A stretch of DNA of 64,000 nt from Variovorax sp. YR216 (GCF_900107745.1 NZ_FNRO01000009.1:62001-126000), one strand, 5' to 3'. Counted from the first letter of the stretch, positions 9,308 to 18,076 are shown. Program-made: numbers and translations. Notes: generated from the letters alone by a model not told the origin.

Positions 9308-10944
9308 CACCGGCTCCCGATCGGTATGACGGGCACGGAGGCTTCCTTCAGCGAAGCCAGCTGCACGATGGGGTAGCCGTAATTGACGATCGTGAGCCCG
9401 ATCATCATCGCGACCCAGAGGCCGAAGCCATTCAGCGCGACCGGCGTATGCGCCGCCGGATGTGCCGTGCGGCTGAACGTGAAGGGCGCCACGGCCGCGC
9501 CTTCCTTCTTGCGCGCGGTGGCGAGCGTATACACGAGCAGGATCCCGGACGCGAGCAGGATGAACCCGCCGATCGCCGACACGGTGACGGTCCAGGCCTG
9601 CGGCTGCAACTCGGGATGCGTGTAGTCGTAGTAGGCCATGCGCCGCGGCATGCCCAGCAGGCCGACGAGGTGCCAGGGCATCGACAGCACCATCATGCCG
9701 ACGAACCACAGCCAGATCTGGGTCTTGACCAGCCCGGCCGACAGCGGCGCGCATCCGGTGAGCTGCGGCCACAACTCGTAGGCGATCATGAAATACATCA
9801 GCACGATCGCGCCGGCGAAGATCAGGTGGAAGTGCCCCGTCACCCACTGCGTGTTGTGCACCGTCTCGTTGAGCTGGTAGCTCATGTTGATGATGCCGCC
9901 GGCACCGCCGAAGCCGAGCATGATGAAGGAGAACGTCACCGCCAGCATCATCGGGTTGTCCCACGGCAGCGTCCTGAGCCAGCCGAAGGTTCCCTGGCCG
10001 CCGCGCAGCCGCCCCGCGATCTCGACCGAGGCCACGATGGTGAACACCGTGAGCAGCGTGGGCACCGACACCATCGCGGTCATCACCGCATGCACGAACT
10101 TGAAGCCCGCGCCCACCTGCGGGTCCGCGAAGAGGTGGTGGATGCCGATCGGCATCGAGAACACGAGGAAGAGCACGAAGGCCACGCGGCCCATGGTGTC
10201 GCTGTACAGCCGGCCGCCGATGGCGCGCGGCACGATCGTGTAGAACGCGATGTACGAGGGCATCAGCCAGAAGTACACGATGGCATGCAGCGTCCACGAG
10301 AAGAAGACGCGCGCGAGCCCGGCGTTGATCGTGTCGGTGAGCCCGAGCGACGCCGGCAGGATCAGCACGAGGACCTCGATCGCCGCGCCGAGCGATGTCC
10401 ACGCCCACAGGTACGCGCCGGCCACGTTGCCGAACATCGCCAGAGGGACGGGCTCGCCGGGGTTCTCCTTCTTCCATGCGCGCAGGTTGATGGACATGAG
10501 CGCGACCCAGATCCACGAGCCCACGACCACCAGCACGACGCCCAGGTAGTAGAACGGGCTCGCCAGCATTGGCGGATAAAAGGTGTAGAGCACCGACGCC
10601 TTGCCCACTGCCATCGTCACCGCCGCCACCGCCGTGCCGACCACGACGAGCCAGAATCCGGCCCACGCCCATCGCAGGCCGATGAGCGGCTTCTTCAGCG
10701 CAAGCTCGGAGATCGCGTAACCGAAGCCCATCGCGACCAGGGTCGGCAGCACGTAGGCCATGACGGTGCCGTGGCCGGTGACCGAGCGGTAGTAGTGCTC
10801 GGGGTTGTTGATCCAGGTCGACAGCGGGCTGCGGACGTACATCTGCCACGCCCCCAGAACCAGCGCGCCGAGAAAGGCGACGAAGGCCACCCAGAAGTGG
10901 GCCAGAACGAGTTTTCTAGCGTGCAACACAACTGAGCCTTTCAC
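9307..10944 (-). CDS. B-type (ba3-like) haem-copper oxidase subunit I
   Basis: A 545-residue polytopic membrane protein, the proton-pumping catalytic subunit that reduces O2 to water (a minority of relatives act on NO). Haem and copper ligands are visible: H58 in G-H-G-T (low-spin haem), H220 and Y224 in H-A-I-V-Y (CuB ligand and cross-linked Tyr), H269-H270 in I-H-H-L-F-A-D-P, and H371/H373 in G-H-F-H. The Y at helix VI and the H-H-L-F-A-D-P signature mark the B family rather than aa3. The start is a GTG at 10944, inside the last 29 bases of the subunit II gene; the family N-terminus (K-x-S-V-x-L-H-A-R-K-L) supports this choice. Confidence 0.92.
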   Translation of the reverse strand: MKGSVVLHARKLVLAHFWVAFVAFLGALVLGAWQMYVRSPLSTWINNPEHYYRSVTGHGTVMAYVLPTLVAMGFGYAISELALKKPLIGLRWAWAGFWLVVVGTAVAAVTMAVGKASVLYTFYPPMLASPFYYLGVVLVVVGSWIWVALMSINLRAWKKENPGEPVPLAMFGNVAGAYLWAWTSLGAAIEVLVLILPASLGLTDTINAGLARVFFSWTLHAIVYFWLMPSYIAFYTIVPRAIGGRLYSDTMGRVAFVLFLVFSMPIGIHHLFADPQVGAGFKFVHAVMTAMVSVPTLLTVFTIVASVEIAGRLRGGQGTFGWLRTLPWDNPMMLAVTFSFIMLGFGGAGGIINMSYQLNETVHNTQWVTGHFHLIFAGAIVLMYFMIAYELWPQLTGCAPLSAGLVKTQIWLWFVGMMVLSMPWHLVGLLGMPRRMAYYDYTHPELQPQAWTVTVSAIGGFILLASGILLVYTLATARKKEGAAVAPFTFSRTAHPAAHTPVALNGFGLWVAMMIGLTIVNYGYPIVQLASLKEASVPVIPIGSR

Positions 10945-11485
10945 CCGGCCGCGCCTTGGCCGTGAATTCGCCCTGCGGCAGCACCTGCACGCGGGCCCAC
11001 ATGGCCTCGTGCCCGGTGCCGCAGTATTCGTGGCACGGCATCAGCTGTTCGCCGGTCCGGCTGAACGATGTCGTGAAGGTCGCCACGAAGCCAGGCACGA
11101 CCATCGTGTTGGCGTTGGTGCGGCCGATGATGAAGCCGTGAATCGCGTCCGTCGCCGTCGCGCGAAAGGTCACGGGCGTGTCGGCCGGGACCACGATGCA
11201 TTGAGGCTCGAACGAATACTGCTGCGCGATGAGGCGGACCACCACCCGGCCGTCCGCCTCGACCGCGGTGCCGAGATTGCGTTCGACGAACTCCCCGCGC
11301 AGATGGAGCGTCTTCACATCCACCGTCTCCACGCGCGACGGCGGCATCGAGGCCCAGTGCAGGCCGGTGACGACCATCATCAACATCAGTACCGCGATGA
11401 TGGCGCCGACGATCCAGGTCCATCGCCGCTCGGCCGCGACGGCAACCAGCTCGGACTCGTCATGCGAAGGCATGGCTGCGCTCAT
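10916..11485 (-). CDS. Cytochrome c oxidase subunit II (CuA)
   Basis: A 189-residue protein with one N-terminal membrane helix (about residues 24-44) and a periplasmic cupredoxin domain. The binuclear CuA site is complete: H116 in D-A-I-H-G-F, then C151-H-E-Y-C155-G-T-G-H159-E-A-M162. It accepts electrons from cytochrome c and passes them to subunit I, encoded immediately downstream with a 29-base overlap. The ATG overlaps the stop of the small 54-residue subunit (ATGA). Confidence 0.92.
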   Translation of the reverse strand: MSAAMPSHDESELVAVAAERRWTWIVGAIIAVLMLMMVVTGLHWASMPPSRVETVDVKTLHLRGEFVERNLGTAVEADGRVVVRLIAQQYSFEPQCIVVPADTPVTFRATATDAIHGFIIGRTNANTMVVPGFVATFTTSFSRTGEQLMPCHEYCGTGHEAMWARVQVLPQGEFTAKARPGERLSCVAR

Positions 11486-11646
11486 TGCACCGCACCGCGC
11501 GGCAGGTACACCGCGAAATAGAAGATGAAGTAGATCGCCACCACGATGGCGGTGGCGATGCCCGCGACCGCAAACGCACCCATCGGCCCGCGGCGCACGA
11601 TGTCGTCGACGCGGCGGTCTTCCTCTTGCTCGTCGATGCTGGACAT
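11482..11646 (-). CDS. Small single-helix oxidase-associated protein (subunit IIa-like)
   Basis: A 54-residue peptide with an acidic/basic N-terminus (D-E-Q-E-E-D-R-R-V-D-D-I-V-R-R) and one membrane helix (about residues 24-46) ending Y-L-P-R-G. It lies directly before subunit II with an ATGA overlap, the place of the one-helix subunit IIa of B-type oxidases. The call rests on context and topology because the sequence is too short for firm homology. Confidence 0.7.
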   Translation of the reverse strand: MSSIDEQEEDRRVDDIVRRGPMGAFAVAGIATAIVVAIYFIFYFAVYLPRGAVQ

Positions 11647-11657
11647 GGATGGTTTCC

Positions 11658-12950
11658 TCACTGGGGCAGCAACTTGCGAAGTTCGCTGATCTGGGATGCG
11701 TCGACCGGCGTGCCGCTGTTCTCCCAAGCCACGCGGATGTAGGTCACCACGGCAGCCGCTTCCTCGTCGTCGAGGATGTGGCTGAAGGGCGGCATGCCGT
11801 GCGGGCGCGGGTTCTTGCGCGTTCCCGGCGCGTAGCCGCCGTTGAGCACCATGCGGATCGAATTGACCGGCGAGGCCATCGTGATCGACTGGTTGCCCGC
11901 CAACGGCGGGAAGGACGGCGGATGCCCCTTGCCTTCGTCCCCATGGCACATCGCGCATTGCGTGCCGTAGATCTTGCGCCCGGTCTCCATCACGCCCGGG
12001 CTCACGAGCCGGGCCTGGCTGGTCGGCGGCGGCTCGGAGTCGCGCTGCGGCAGGGCCTTGAGATAGACGGCCATGGCACGCACGTCCTCGTCGCTGAGGT
12101 ACTGCAGGCTGTTGTAGACCACCTCCGCCATCGGGCCGTAGGTGGTGCCGCGGTGCGAGACGCCGACCTGCAACAGGTCCGCGATCTCCTGGATCTCCCA
12201 GTTGCCCAGCCCCGCTTCGCGGTTGGACGTGAGCGATGGCGCGTACCAGTTCTGGTTGGGGATCATGCCGCCTTCGAAGGCCTTCGATTCGCTCGATCCG
12301 CCGAGCGCATTGATCGCGGTGTGGCACATCGCGCAGTGGCCGAGCCCTTGCACCAGGTACGCACCGCGGTTCCATTCGGCACTCTGCTTCGGGTCCGGGA
12401 CGAACTCGCCTTCCTTGAAGTAGAGCGTTCGCCAGCCGATCAGCAGGTCGCGGTTGTTGAACGGGAACTTGAGCTCGTGCGGCCGGTTCTGCTGGCGCAC
12501 CGGCGTGACCGACATCAGGTAGGCAAAAATGGCGTCGCTGTCCGCGCGGGTGACCTTGGTGTAGGAGGCGAACGGCATCGCAGGATAGAGCAGCGCGCCG
12601 TCCTTGGAGACCCCCGTGTGCATCATCCGGTAGAAGTCTTCAGGGGTCCATCGGCCGATGCCGGTCTCGTCGTCGGGCGTGATGTTGGGCACGAAGAGTG
12701 CGCCGAAGGGCGTGGGCATGGCCCGGCCGCCCGCGAACGGCTTGCCTGTGGCCTCGGTGTGGCAGGCCACGCAGTCGCCGGCGCGCGCGAGGTACTCGCC
12801 ACGGGCGATGATCTCGCTGGTCGCGTCCTTCGGGGCGGTGCTGGCCCGGCCGGGCTCGGGCAACGCGGCGGGCCGCAGCCACCAGAGGACCGCGGCGCCT
12901 GCCAGCGCCAGCACCACGAGCGCGAGGAGGATCCTGAATGCCAGTTTCAT
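11658..12950 (-). CDS. Trihaem cytochrome c (dehydrogenase-type)
   Basis: A 430-residue exported or anchored cytochrome with a hydrophobic N-terminus (residues 5-25) and three CXXCH sites: C-V-A-C-H (60-64), C-A-M-C-H (206-210) and C-A-M-C-H (332-336). Three-domain organisation and the G-E-Y-L-A-R-A-G-D-C and G-A-Y-L-V-Q-G-L-G-H-C motifs match the cytochrome subunits of membrane alcohol/aldehyde/gluconate dehydrogenases. No dehydrogenase partner is present, so here it may feed the B-type oxidase directly. The ATG at 12950 is 4 bases after the stop of the upstream cytochrome gene. Confidence 0.88.
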   Translation of the reverse strand: MKLAFRILLALVVLALAGAAVLWWLRPAALPEPGRASTAPKDATSEIIARGEYLARAGDCVACHTEATGKPFAGGRAMPTPFGALFVPNITPDDETGIGRWTPEDFYRMMHTGVSKDGALLYPAMPFASYTKVTRADSDAIFAYLMSVTPVRQQNRPHELKFPFNNRDLLIGWRTLYFKEGEFVPDPKQSAEWNRGAYLVQGLGHCAMCHTAINALGGSSESKAFEGGMIPNQNWYAPSLTSNREAGLGNWEIQEIADLLQVGVSHRGTTYGPMAEVVYNSLQYLSDEDVRAMAVYLKALPQRDSEPPPTSQARLVSPGVMETGRKIYGTQCAMCHGDEGKGHPPSFPPLAGNQSITMASPVNSIRMVLNGGYAPGTRKNPRPHGMPPFSHILDDEEAAAVVTYIRVAWENSGTPVDASQISELRKLLPQ

Positions 12951-12954
12951 CACG

Positions 12955-13698
12955 TCACTTCTGGCTGCCGCATGCGAGCGGCATGCGAACGAGGTTGGCC
13001 GGTTCCGGCGATGGGTCCTTGGGTGCACCCTGCTGCGACAGCCAGGCCGCCACGGCGTTCATGTCCGAGTCGGTGAGGCGCGTCGCCACGCGCTTCATGC
13101 AGTCGGGTTCGGCCGCATGGCGCTCGCCGACCCGCCAGCGCGTGAGCTGCGCGACCACATAGGTCGACCGCAGTCCGACGAGGCCGGGAATCCCCGGCTC
13201 CATCCCCGTCAGCCCGACGCCATGGCAGGCGACGCACGCAGGGATGCCCTTGCCGGAATCCCCGGCCGCCACGAGGGCCGCGCCTCTGCGCAAGGTTTCC
13301 GGGTCGGCCTTCATCGCTTCGCCCGGCGCGAACGGAGGCCGCCGGCTCGCGAAATACTGGGCGATCTCCTTCAGGTAGGCATCCGGCAGATAGGCGACGA
13401 GGTAGTTCATCGGCGCGTAGTGCCGCGTGCCGTCGCGAAAGGCCACGAGCTGGTTGTACAGATAGCCCGCGGGCTTGCCGGCGATGCGGGGGAAGTAGCC
13501 GTTCTCGGTGCCCTGGCCGCTCTGGCCGTGGCAGGTCACGCAGCCCTGGACGCGGGCCTCCATGGAATCGACTTCCTTGAACGACGGCGTCGCTCCCGAC
13601 TGCGCGAACGCGGGAAGGCTGGCGCTACCCCCTGCGACCGCCATTGCAACCCCGATCGTTCGCCAGGCTGCCGAACGGCGGGTGACCCGAGACTTCAT
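12955..13698 (-). CDS. Dihaem cytochrome c (c4-like)
   Basis: A 247-residue periplasmic cytochrome with a signal peptide (cleavage near residue 32, F-A-Q) and two CXXCH haem sites, C-V-T-C-H (53-57) and C-V-A-C-H (155-159), each followed by the internal repeat typical of c4-type proteins (G-Y-F-P-R-I-A-G and G-I-P-G-L-V-G-L). It is the first gene of the oxidase operon, which in all encodes seven c-type haem sites. The promoter should lie in 13699-13804, between it and the following minus-strand LysR gene. Confidence 0.87.
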   Translation of the reverse strand: MKSRVTRRSAAWRTIGVAMAVAGGSASLPAFAQSGATPSFKEVDSMEARVQGCVTCHGQSGQGTENGYFPRIAGKPAGYLYNQLVAFRDGTRHYAPMNYLVAYLPDAYLKEIAQYFASRRPPFAPGEAMKADPETLRRGAALVAAGDSGKGIPACVACHGVGLTGMEPGIPGLVGLRSTYVVAQLTRWRVGERHAAEPDCMKRVATRLTDSDMNAVAAWLSQQGAPKDPSPEPANLVRMPLACGSQK

Positions 13699-13804
13699 CG
13701 TGGCGCTCCTGTTCGTTGGTATGACCGAGAGCGGGCCGGGTGATCGTAGCGACGGCCACCATGCTGCGCAAGAAGTGCTTTGCGGGCGGCCACGAACGGC
13801 GAAC

Positions 13805-14704
13805 TCACCCGCCTTGTGTTCGGGCCGCCCTGAACGCCGTCTTCACGCAAGCGACGAACGCCTGCGCCATGGCCGATTGCGGCAGGTTGGCATGCCGCAC
13901 CACATACACCGGATGCACCGGGCCGCCGCGCAGCGGCCGGAAGCAAAGCGCCTTGCGATTCCACGCGCGCGCGGTCAACTCGTCGACCACCGCGACGCCT
14001 GCGCCGCAGGCCGCCAGCGCGCATGCGACCTGCCCGGAGCGCACCTCGATCCGGGCCGATGACTCGCGCTTGTTGCCGGCCTCCTGCGCTTCGAGCAGAC
14101 GGCCTTGCGGCGTGTCCGGGCTGAAGGCGATCAGCGGCTCGCCCATCACGTCCCGCAGGCTCACGCTCTTCTTCTTCGCAAACGGATGGTCGCTTCGGAA
14201 GACGCACGCCATCGACCAGCTTCCGACCTCTTCGCTGACCAGCAGCGCATGGTCGATCGGCAGGGTGGACACCGCGATGTCCGCCTCGTTGCGCGCCAGC
14301 TGGCCGACCATCTCGCGCACGAGCTGCGCCTCCATGTAGATGCGCGCGGTCGGGAATCTCGCCGCCAGGGTCGACACCGCGCGCGGCACGATCTCGAGCG
14401 CGGTGCTCGGGCTCGCGAGGATGCGAAGCGGCAGCCCGCCGCCTGCCTGCAGGTCCCGCGCACGCTCCTCGATGCGCCGCACGCCCCGATAGACGCTTTC
14501 GACTTCGGCATAGAGCGCCTGCGCTTCGGGCGTGGGCCTGAGCTTGCTTCGGCCGCGTTCGAAGAGCTTCAGCCCCAGTTGCAGCTCGATGTGGGCGAGC
14601 ATGCGGCTGATGCCGGGCTGCGACACATGCAGGAGCCGTGCGGCATCGGTCACCGATCCGGCAAGCATCACGGCGCGAAAAACCTCGATCTGGCGCAGGT
14701 TCAT
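13805..14704 (-). CDS. LysR family transcriptional regulator
   Basis: A 299-residue LTTR. The helix-turn-helix is at residues 17-40 (G-S-V-T-D-A-A-R-L-L-H-V-S-Q-P-G-I-S-R-M-L), with the wing L-F-E-R-G-R-S-K-L-R-P-T; the effector domain follows with R-S-D-H-P-F-A. It is divergent from a Bug binding protein and an FAD oxidoreductase, the likely targets, and a textbook LysR box lies in the gap. Confidence 0.88.
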   Translation of the reverse strand: MNLRQIEVFRAVMLAGSVTDAARLLHVSQPGISRMLAHIELQLGLKLFERGRSKLRPTPEAQALYAEVESVYRGVRRIEERARDLQAGGGLPLRILASPSTALEIVPRAVSTLAARFPTARIYMEAQLVREMVGQLARNEADIAVSTLPIDHALLVSEEVGSWSMACVFRSDHPFAKKKSVSLRDVMGEPLIAFSPDTPQGRLLEAQEAGNKRESSARIEVRSGQVACALAACGAGVAVVDELTARAWNRKALCFRPLRGGPVHPVYVVRHANLPQSAMAQAFVACVKTAFRAARTQGG

Positions 14705-14720
14705 GGTCGTAGGAAGTTGA

Positions 14721-14735
14721 ATAACACGATGTTAT
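14721..14735. promoter_or_regulatory. LysR box (T-N11-A palindrome)
   Basis: The sequence ATAACACGATGTTAT has perfect 6-base arms and contains the T-N11-A pattern of LysR-type operators. It lies 17 bases from the start of the divergent LysR gene and about 80 bases before the Bug-protein start, a position suited to control of both genes. Confidence 0.7.
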
Positions 14736-14815
14736 GAGTGTCTTGAATCTTGGTATTTGCCGATATACCCGACCGCGGCCCATCATCAATGCGAGTGCAA
14801 CCTGGAGACAAGCTG

Positions 14816-15790
14816 ATGACGTTCAAGATCAATCGCCGCTCGATGCTGGCGCTGCTCGCCGCCGGCGTGAGCGTTCGCGCACTGGCGGCGCAAGCCTGGC
14901 CAACCAAGCCGGTCCGGATCATCGTTCCCTTCGCGCCGGGCGGCGGTGCCGATTCGTCCGCCCGCGTTCTTGCCGACCTGTTCGCGCCGAAGCTCGGCCA
15001 AAGCGTGATCGTCGAGAACAAGCCGGGCGCGGGCAGCGCGATCGGCGTCCTCGCCGCGGCCCAGAGTAAGGACGGCCACACGCTCCTGATGGCCAGCAAC
15101 AGCATGGTCATCAACCCGTCGCTCAATCCCCAGATCGGCTATGACCCGGTGCGCGACTTCGATGCGGTCGGGATGGTGTCGGCGCAGCCCCTCGTCCTGG
15201 TGGTGCCGGCGAGCTCCAACATCAAGTCCCTGCAGGATCTGATTGCCCACGCCAAGGCGCACCCCGGTGAGCTGGCAGCCGGCAACAGCGGCAACGGAAC
15301 GCTCGCGCACATCGCCTCGGAGATCTTCGCGAGCGAAGCCGGCGTGCAGATCACCCCCGTGGCCTACAAGGGCGAAAGCGCCCTGCTGCCGGAACTGATC
15401 AGCGGCCTGGTGGCGTTCGGCTTCCTGAACCTGCCCAGCGTCGCGCCGCACATCAAGTCGGGCCGCATCCGGGCGCTGGCGGTTTCCTCGCCGCAGCCGG
15501 TTCCGGAGCTTCCGGGTGTTCCTACGCTGCGCTCGCTGAAGCTTCCTGCACTGGAAGTCCAGGGCTGGGCCGCACTGCTCGCGCCCAAGGGAACCATTCC
15601 GCCGGAGGGCCTGGCGAAGCTCGAAGGCCTGCTCGCGCAAGCGCTGGCTTCCGACACGGTGAACGCGCGCTTCGCCTCGCTGAACGTCACGCCGATGGCG
15701 ATGGACCGCCAGGCAACCGCCCAGTTCCTGCAGGCGGAAACCACCCGGTACGCCAGCGTGATCAAGGCCCGCGGCATCAAGGCGGGGTGA
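14816..15790 (+). CDS. Bug-family (TTT) substrate-binding protein
   Basis: A 324-residue periplasmic binding protein with a short signal peptide (R-R-S-M-L-A-L-L-A-A-G, cleavage near residue 25) and the Bug motifs W-P-T-K-P-V-R-I-I-V-P-F-A-P-G-G-G-A-D, E-N-K-P-G-A-G and V-A-Y-K-G. The ATG at 14816 was chosen for its GGAG 9 bases upstream and the signal peptide; an upstream in-frame ATG at 14750 would overlap the promoter. The TGA overlaps the GTG of the FAD oxidoreductase. The ligand is unknown but probably a carboxylate metabolised by that enzyme. Confidence 0.87.
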   Translation: MTFKINRRSMLALLAAGVSVRALAAQAWPTKPVRIIVPFAPGGGADSSARVLADLFAPKLGQSVIVENKPGAGSAIGVLAAAQSKDGHTLLMASNSMVINPSLNPQIGYDPVRDFDAVGMVSAQPLVLVVPASSNIKSLQDLIAHAKAHPGELAAGNSGNGTLAHIASEIFASEAGVQITPVAYKGESALLPELISGLVAFGFLNLPSVAPHIKSGRIRALAVSSPQPVPELPGVPTLRSLKLPALEVQGWAALLAPKGTIPPEGLAKLEGLLAQALASDTVNARFASLNVTPMAMDRQATAQFLQAETTRYASVIKARGIKAG

Positions 15791-17115
15791 CGCGCGTGAT
15801 CGATCAGCCCCTCTCTTCGGCACGCCCGGAAGCCGCGCCGCTGGACACCGATGTGCTCGTCTGCGGCGGCGGTGTGGCGGGCACGATCGCCGCGGTGTCC
15901 GCTGCGCGTCGCGGCGCACGCGTGATCCTGCTGGAACGCTACGGCTTTCTCGGCGGCAACGCGACTGCAGGTGCGGTCGCCCAGTTCAACAGCTGGCAGA
16001 CGGCGAACGGCCGGCGTGTGGTGTCGGGTCTCGCGCAGGAGGTCGTCGACCGCCTGCGCGAATACGGCGCGGCTGCCGCGCACCAGGTCTTCGTGATGTC
16101 GACCGGCCATCGGATGGACCGCGTCGAATACGCACCCGAAGTGCTCAAGCTCGTGCTCGACGACATGGTGCGCGATGCCGGCGTGCAGCCGCTGCTGCAT
16201 GCCAACCTGCTGGATGTCTCGCGCCAGGGCTCGCGGATCGATTCCGTCCGCGTGCTGACCAAGGGCGGCGTCGTGCGCATCGGGCTCCGTGTGCTGGTGG
16301 ACACGTCGGGCGACATGGATGCCATGCGGCAGGCCGGTGCGCAATTCCTGCCGCTCGACGACGGCGAAGCCCTTCAGCCCGCGACCATGATGTTCCGCTT
16401 CGGCCCGATCGACTTCGCGCGCTTCGATGCGCTGTCCCCGGCGGAACTGGCGGCCCTGGCGCGACGTGGCTATGAAGAGAAGGCGCTGGCGCGCGCCGCC
16501 CTGCATGTGGCGCGCGACCCCTATTCGGCGGACGGCTGGTTCAACATCAGCCGCCTTGCGATCGACGCGACGGACGCCATGGCCCTCGGGCAGGCGGAGA
16601 TCGAAGGGCGCAGGCAGGCCTGGAGCGCCGCGCAGTACCTGCGCGCCCATGTGCCGGGCTGCGCGTCGGGCCGGCTGCTCGCGTTCGGCACCCAGGTCGG
16701 CGTGCGCGAAACGCGGCGGGTGCTCGGCGACCATGTGCTCACCGCCGAGGAACTGCTGGCGCCGGTCGACTTCGATGACGCAGTCGCGGCAGGCGCCTAT
16801 CCGATCGACATTCATCCGGCGGCCGGTGGCGAGCTGGTGTACTCGGCGCTGGGCGACGACCATGCCTACCAGATCCCGTATCGCAGCCTGTGCCCCGTGG
16901 GACTGGACAACGCACTGGTTGCAGGCCGCGGCATCTCGGCGACGCACCAGGCGCTGGCTGCCATCCGGGTGATGACCATCTCCATGGCGGTCGGCCAGGC
17001 GGCAGGCACTGCCGCGGCGATGGCTGCGGAAGGAGCATCCGGCGCCAGTGTTCGTGGCATCAGCGCGAAGAGCCTTCGCGAAGCGCTGCGGCGCGACGGC
17101 GCATGTCTGGGCTGA
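15787..17115 (+). CDS. FAD-dependent oxidoreductase
   Basis: A 442-residue enzyme of the FAD-dependent oxidoreductase family with an N-terminal Rossmann fold: D-V-L-V-C-G-G-G-V-A-G then L-L-E-R-Y-G-F-L-G-G-N-A-T-A-G (residues 22-64). The segment V-D-T-S-G-D in mid-protein and a C-terminal A-G-R-G-I-S-A-T-H-Q-A-L complete the FAD site. Such proteins resemble fumarate-reductase-like or tricarballylate-type dehydrogenases, but the substrate is not deducible. The GTG start overlaps the preceding TGA (GTGA), implying coupling with the binding protein; the LysR protein upstream is the likely regulator. Confidence 0.82.
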   Translation: MTRVIDQPLSSARPEAAPLDTDVLVCGGGVAGTIAAVSAARRGARVILLERYGFLGGNATAGAVAQFNSWQTANGRRVVSGLAQEVVDRLREYGAAAAHQVFVMSTGHRMDRVEYAPEVLKLVLDDMVRDAGVQPLLHANLLDVSRQGSRIDSVRVLTKGGVVRIGLRVLVDTSGDMDAMRQAGAQFLPLDDGEALQPATMMFRFGPIDFARFDALSPAELAALARRGYEEKALARAALHVARDPYSADGWFNISRLAIDATDAMALGQAEIEGRRQAWSAAQYLRAHVPGCASGRLLAFGTQVGVRETRRVLGDHVLTAEELLAPVDFDDAVAAGAYPIDIHPAAGGELVYSALGDDHAYQIPYRSLCPVGLDNALVAGRGISATHQALAAIRVMTISMAVGQAAGTAAAMAAEGASGASVRGISAKSLREALRRDGACLG

Positions 17116-17327
17116 GCGCGGCCCAGCCGTCGGACGTTGGTCAGGTAGTAGGCGTTCGGCAGGGCCTGCACGTTAGAGACGGGCGTGGTGACCCTGCTCA
17201 CGTCGATCACGGATGCGGCAACTGCCCTTCCAGGGTGACCCATCAGGCTGGCCCCAAGGGCCAAACCTCCGGCACCAACGCCTCCCATGAAGCCGCGACG
17301 CGAAAGCCCTGACGGTGGATGGTCCAT
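17116..17327 (-). pseudogene. N-terminal fragment of a Tat-exported protein
   Basis: From an ATG at 17327 the frame encodes a clear twin-arginine signal (L-S-R-R-G-F-M-G-G then a Gly/Ala-rich helix ending A-V-A-A-S), followed by V-I-D-V-S-R-V-T-T-P-V-S-N-V-Q. After about 65 residues the frame enters sequence antisense to the end of the FAD oxidoreductase gene, so the mature protein is missing. It is most likely a gene relic cut by a rearrangement; the original family cannot be named with confidence. Confidence 0.55.
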
Positions 17328-17434
17328 ATCCGTGTCCTTGATGGCACTGCCGAAATACGAGACGGGGTCGACGCACAATAGGGCGGCGTCGAGGCGATGG
17401 CCATAATGCAAAGCGCCAAGTGACGCCAGCCAGA

Positions 17435-18076
17435 ATGAGTGCCGCAGATTTCCTCCTCTCCCCAGAAGTCCAGAAGCTGTTGAAGGTCGTGTATGCGAAC
17501 CCCACCAGCAAGTTCACCGTGAATGCGCTCGCGAAGGCGTCCAAGCTCAGCATCGAAGACGTCGAGCGCACCCAAGAGCACCTCGTCAAGAGCGGCATCC
17601 TGATCAAATGCAAGTCGACGAGCGACGCGCCAGACACGGTGTGCGCGAACACGTCTTTTGTCTTCTACAGCGAGTTGAGAGGCATCGCCCTCAAGTCCTT
17701 TGCAGCAGCGGAGCCGGTTCGAGCGATGCTCCGCTCAAAATTCAAGGACTCGGTCCTGCGCGCCTTCGTGCTCGGCGAGGACCTCGACGGCACGGTCGAA
17801 CTGCTGGTCGTGCATGGCCAGAAGGTGCCGGACGAAAAAGACATGTCCGCGGCATGCCAGAAGCTCTCCGTGTCCATCGGCCGGCACCTCCGGGTCCACG
17901 TGATTTCGAGCACCAGGCACGCCGCACTCGCTCGGAACGATGAGCTCGGATCGAAGCTGGCCAGGCCCTGCGCGATTGAAATCATCGCCGAAGGGGATAC
18001 CAAGGCACAGCCGGCCATCGAACGCGAAGGGCTGCTGGAGAGCGCCAGGAAACGATGGGCCGCTCTTGCCAGGTAA
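17435..18076 (+). CDS. Winged-helix protein with nucleotidyltransferase-like domain
   Basis: A 213-residue soluble protein. Residues 7-60 look like a winged helix (V-Q-K-L-L-K-V-V-Y-A-N-P, then F-T-V-N-A-L-A-K-A-S-K-L-S-I-E-D-V). The C-terminal part (V-L-R-A-F-V-L-G-E-D-L-D-G-T-V-E-L-L-V-V-H-G) aligns by eye with MNT-type nucleotidyltransferases, but the G-S and metal-binding Asp residues are not conserved, suggesting a degenerate, non-catalytic domain. The ATG at 17435 is preferred to an in-frame GTG at 17420. It stands alone, so a regulatory target is unclear. Confidence 0.6.
   Translation: MSAADFLLSPEVQKLLKVVYANPTSKFTVNALAKASKLSIEDVERTQEHLVKSGILIKCKSTSDAPDTVCANTSFVFYSELRGIALKSFAAAEPVRAMLRSKFKDSVLRAFVLGEDLDGTVELLVVHGQKVPDEKDMSAACQKLSVSIGRHLRVHVISSTRHAALARNDELGSKLARPCAIEIIAEGDTKAQPAIEREGLLESARKRWAALAR

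Noticed and set aside
8501..10849. Long minus-strand frame of 782 codons
   Set aside because: Only its last 268 codons are real (dihaem cytochrome c); the rest is an out-of-frame shadow of the oxidase gene.
9271..10935. Long open frame on the plus strand, 554 codons
   Set aside because: It is antisense to the oxidase subunit I gene and is rich in R, H, D and E as expected of a GC-rich shadow; the minus strand carries all haem and copper ligands.
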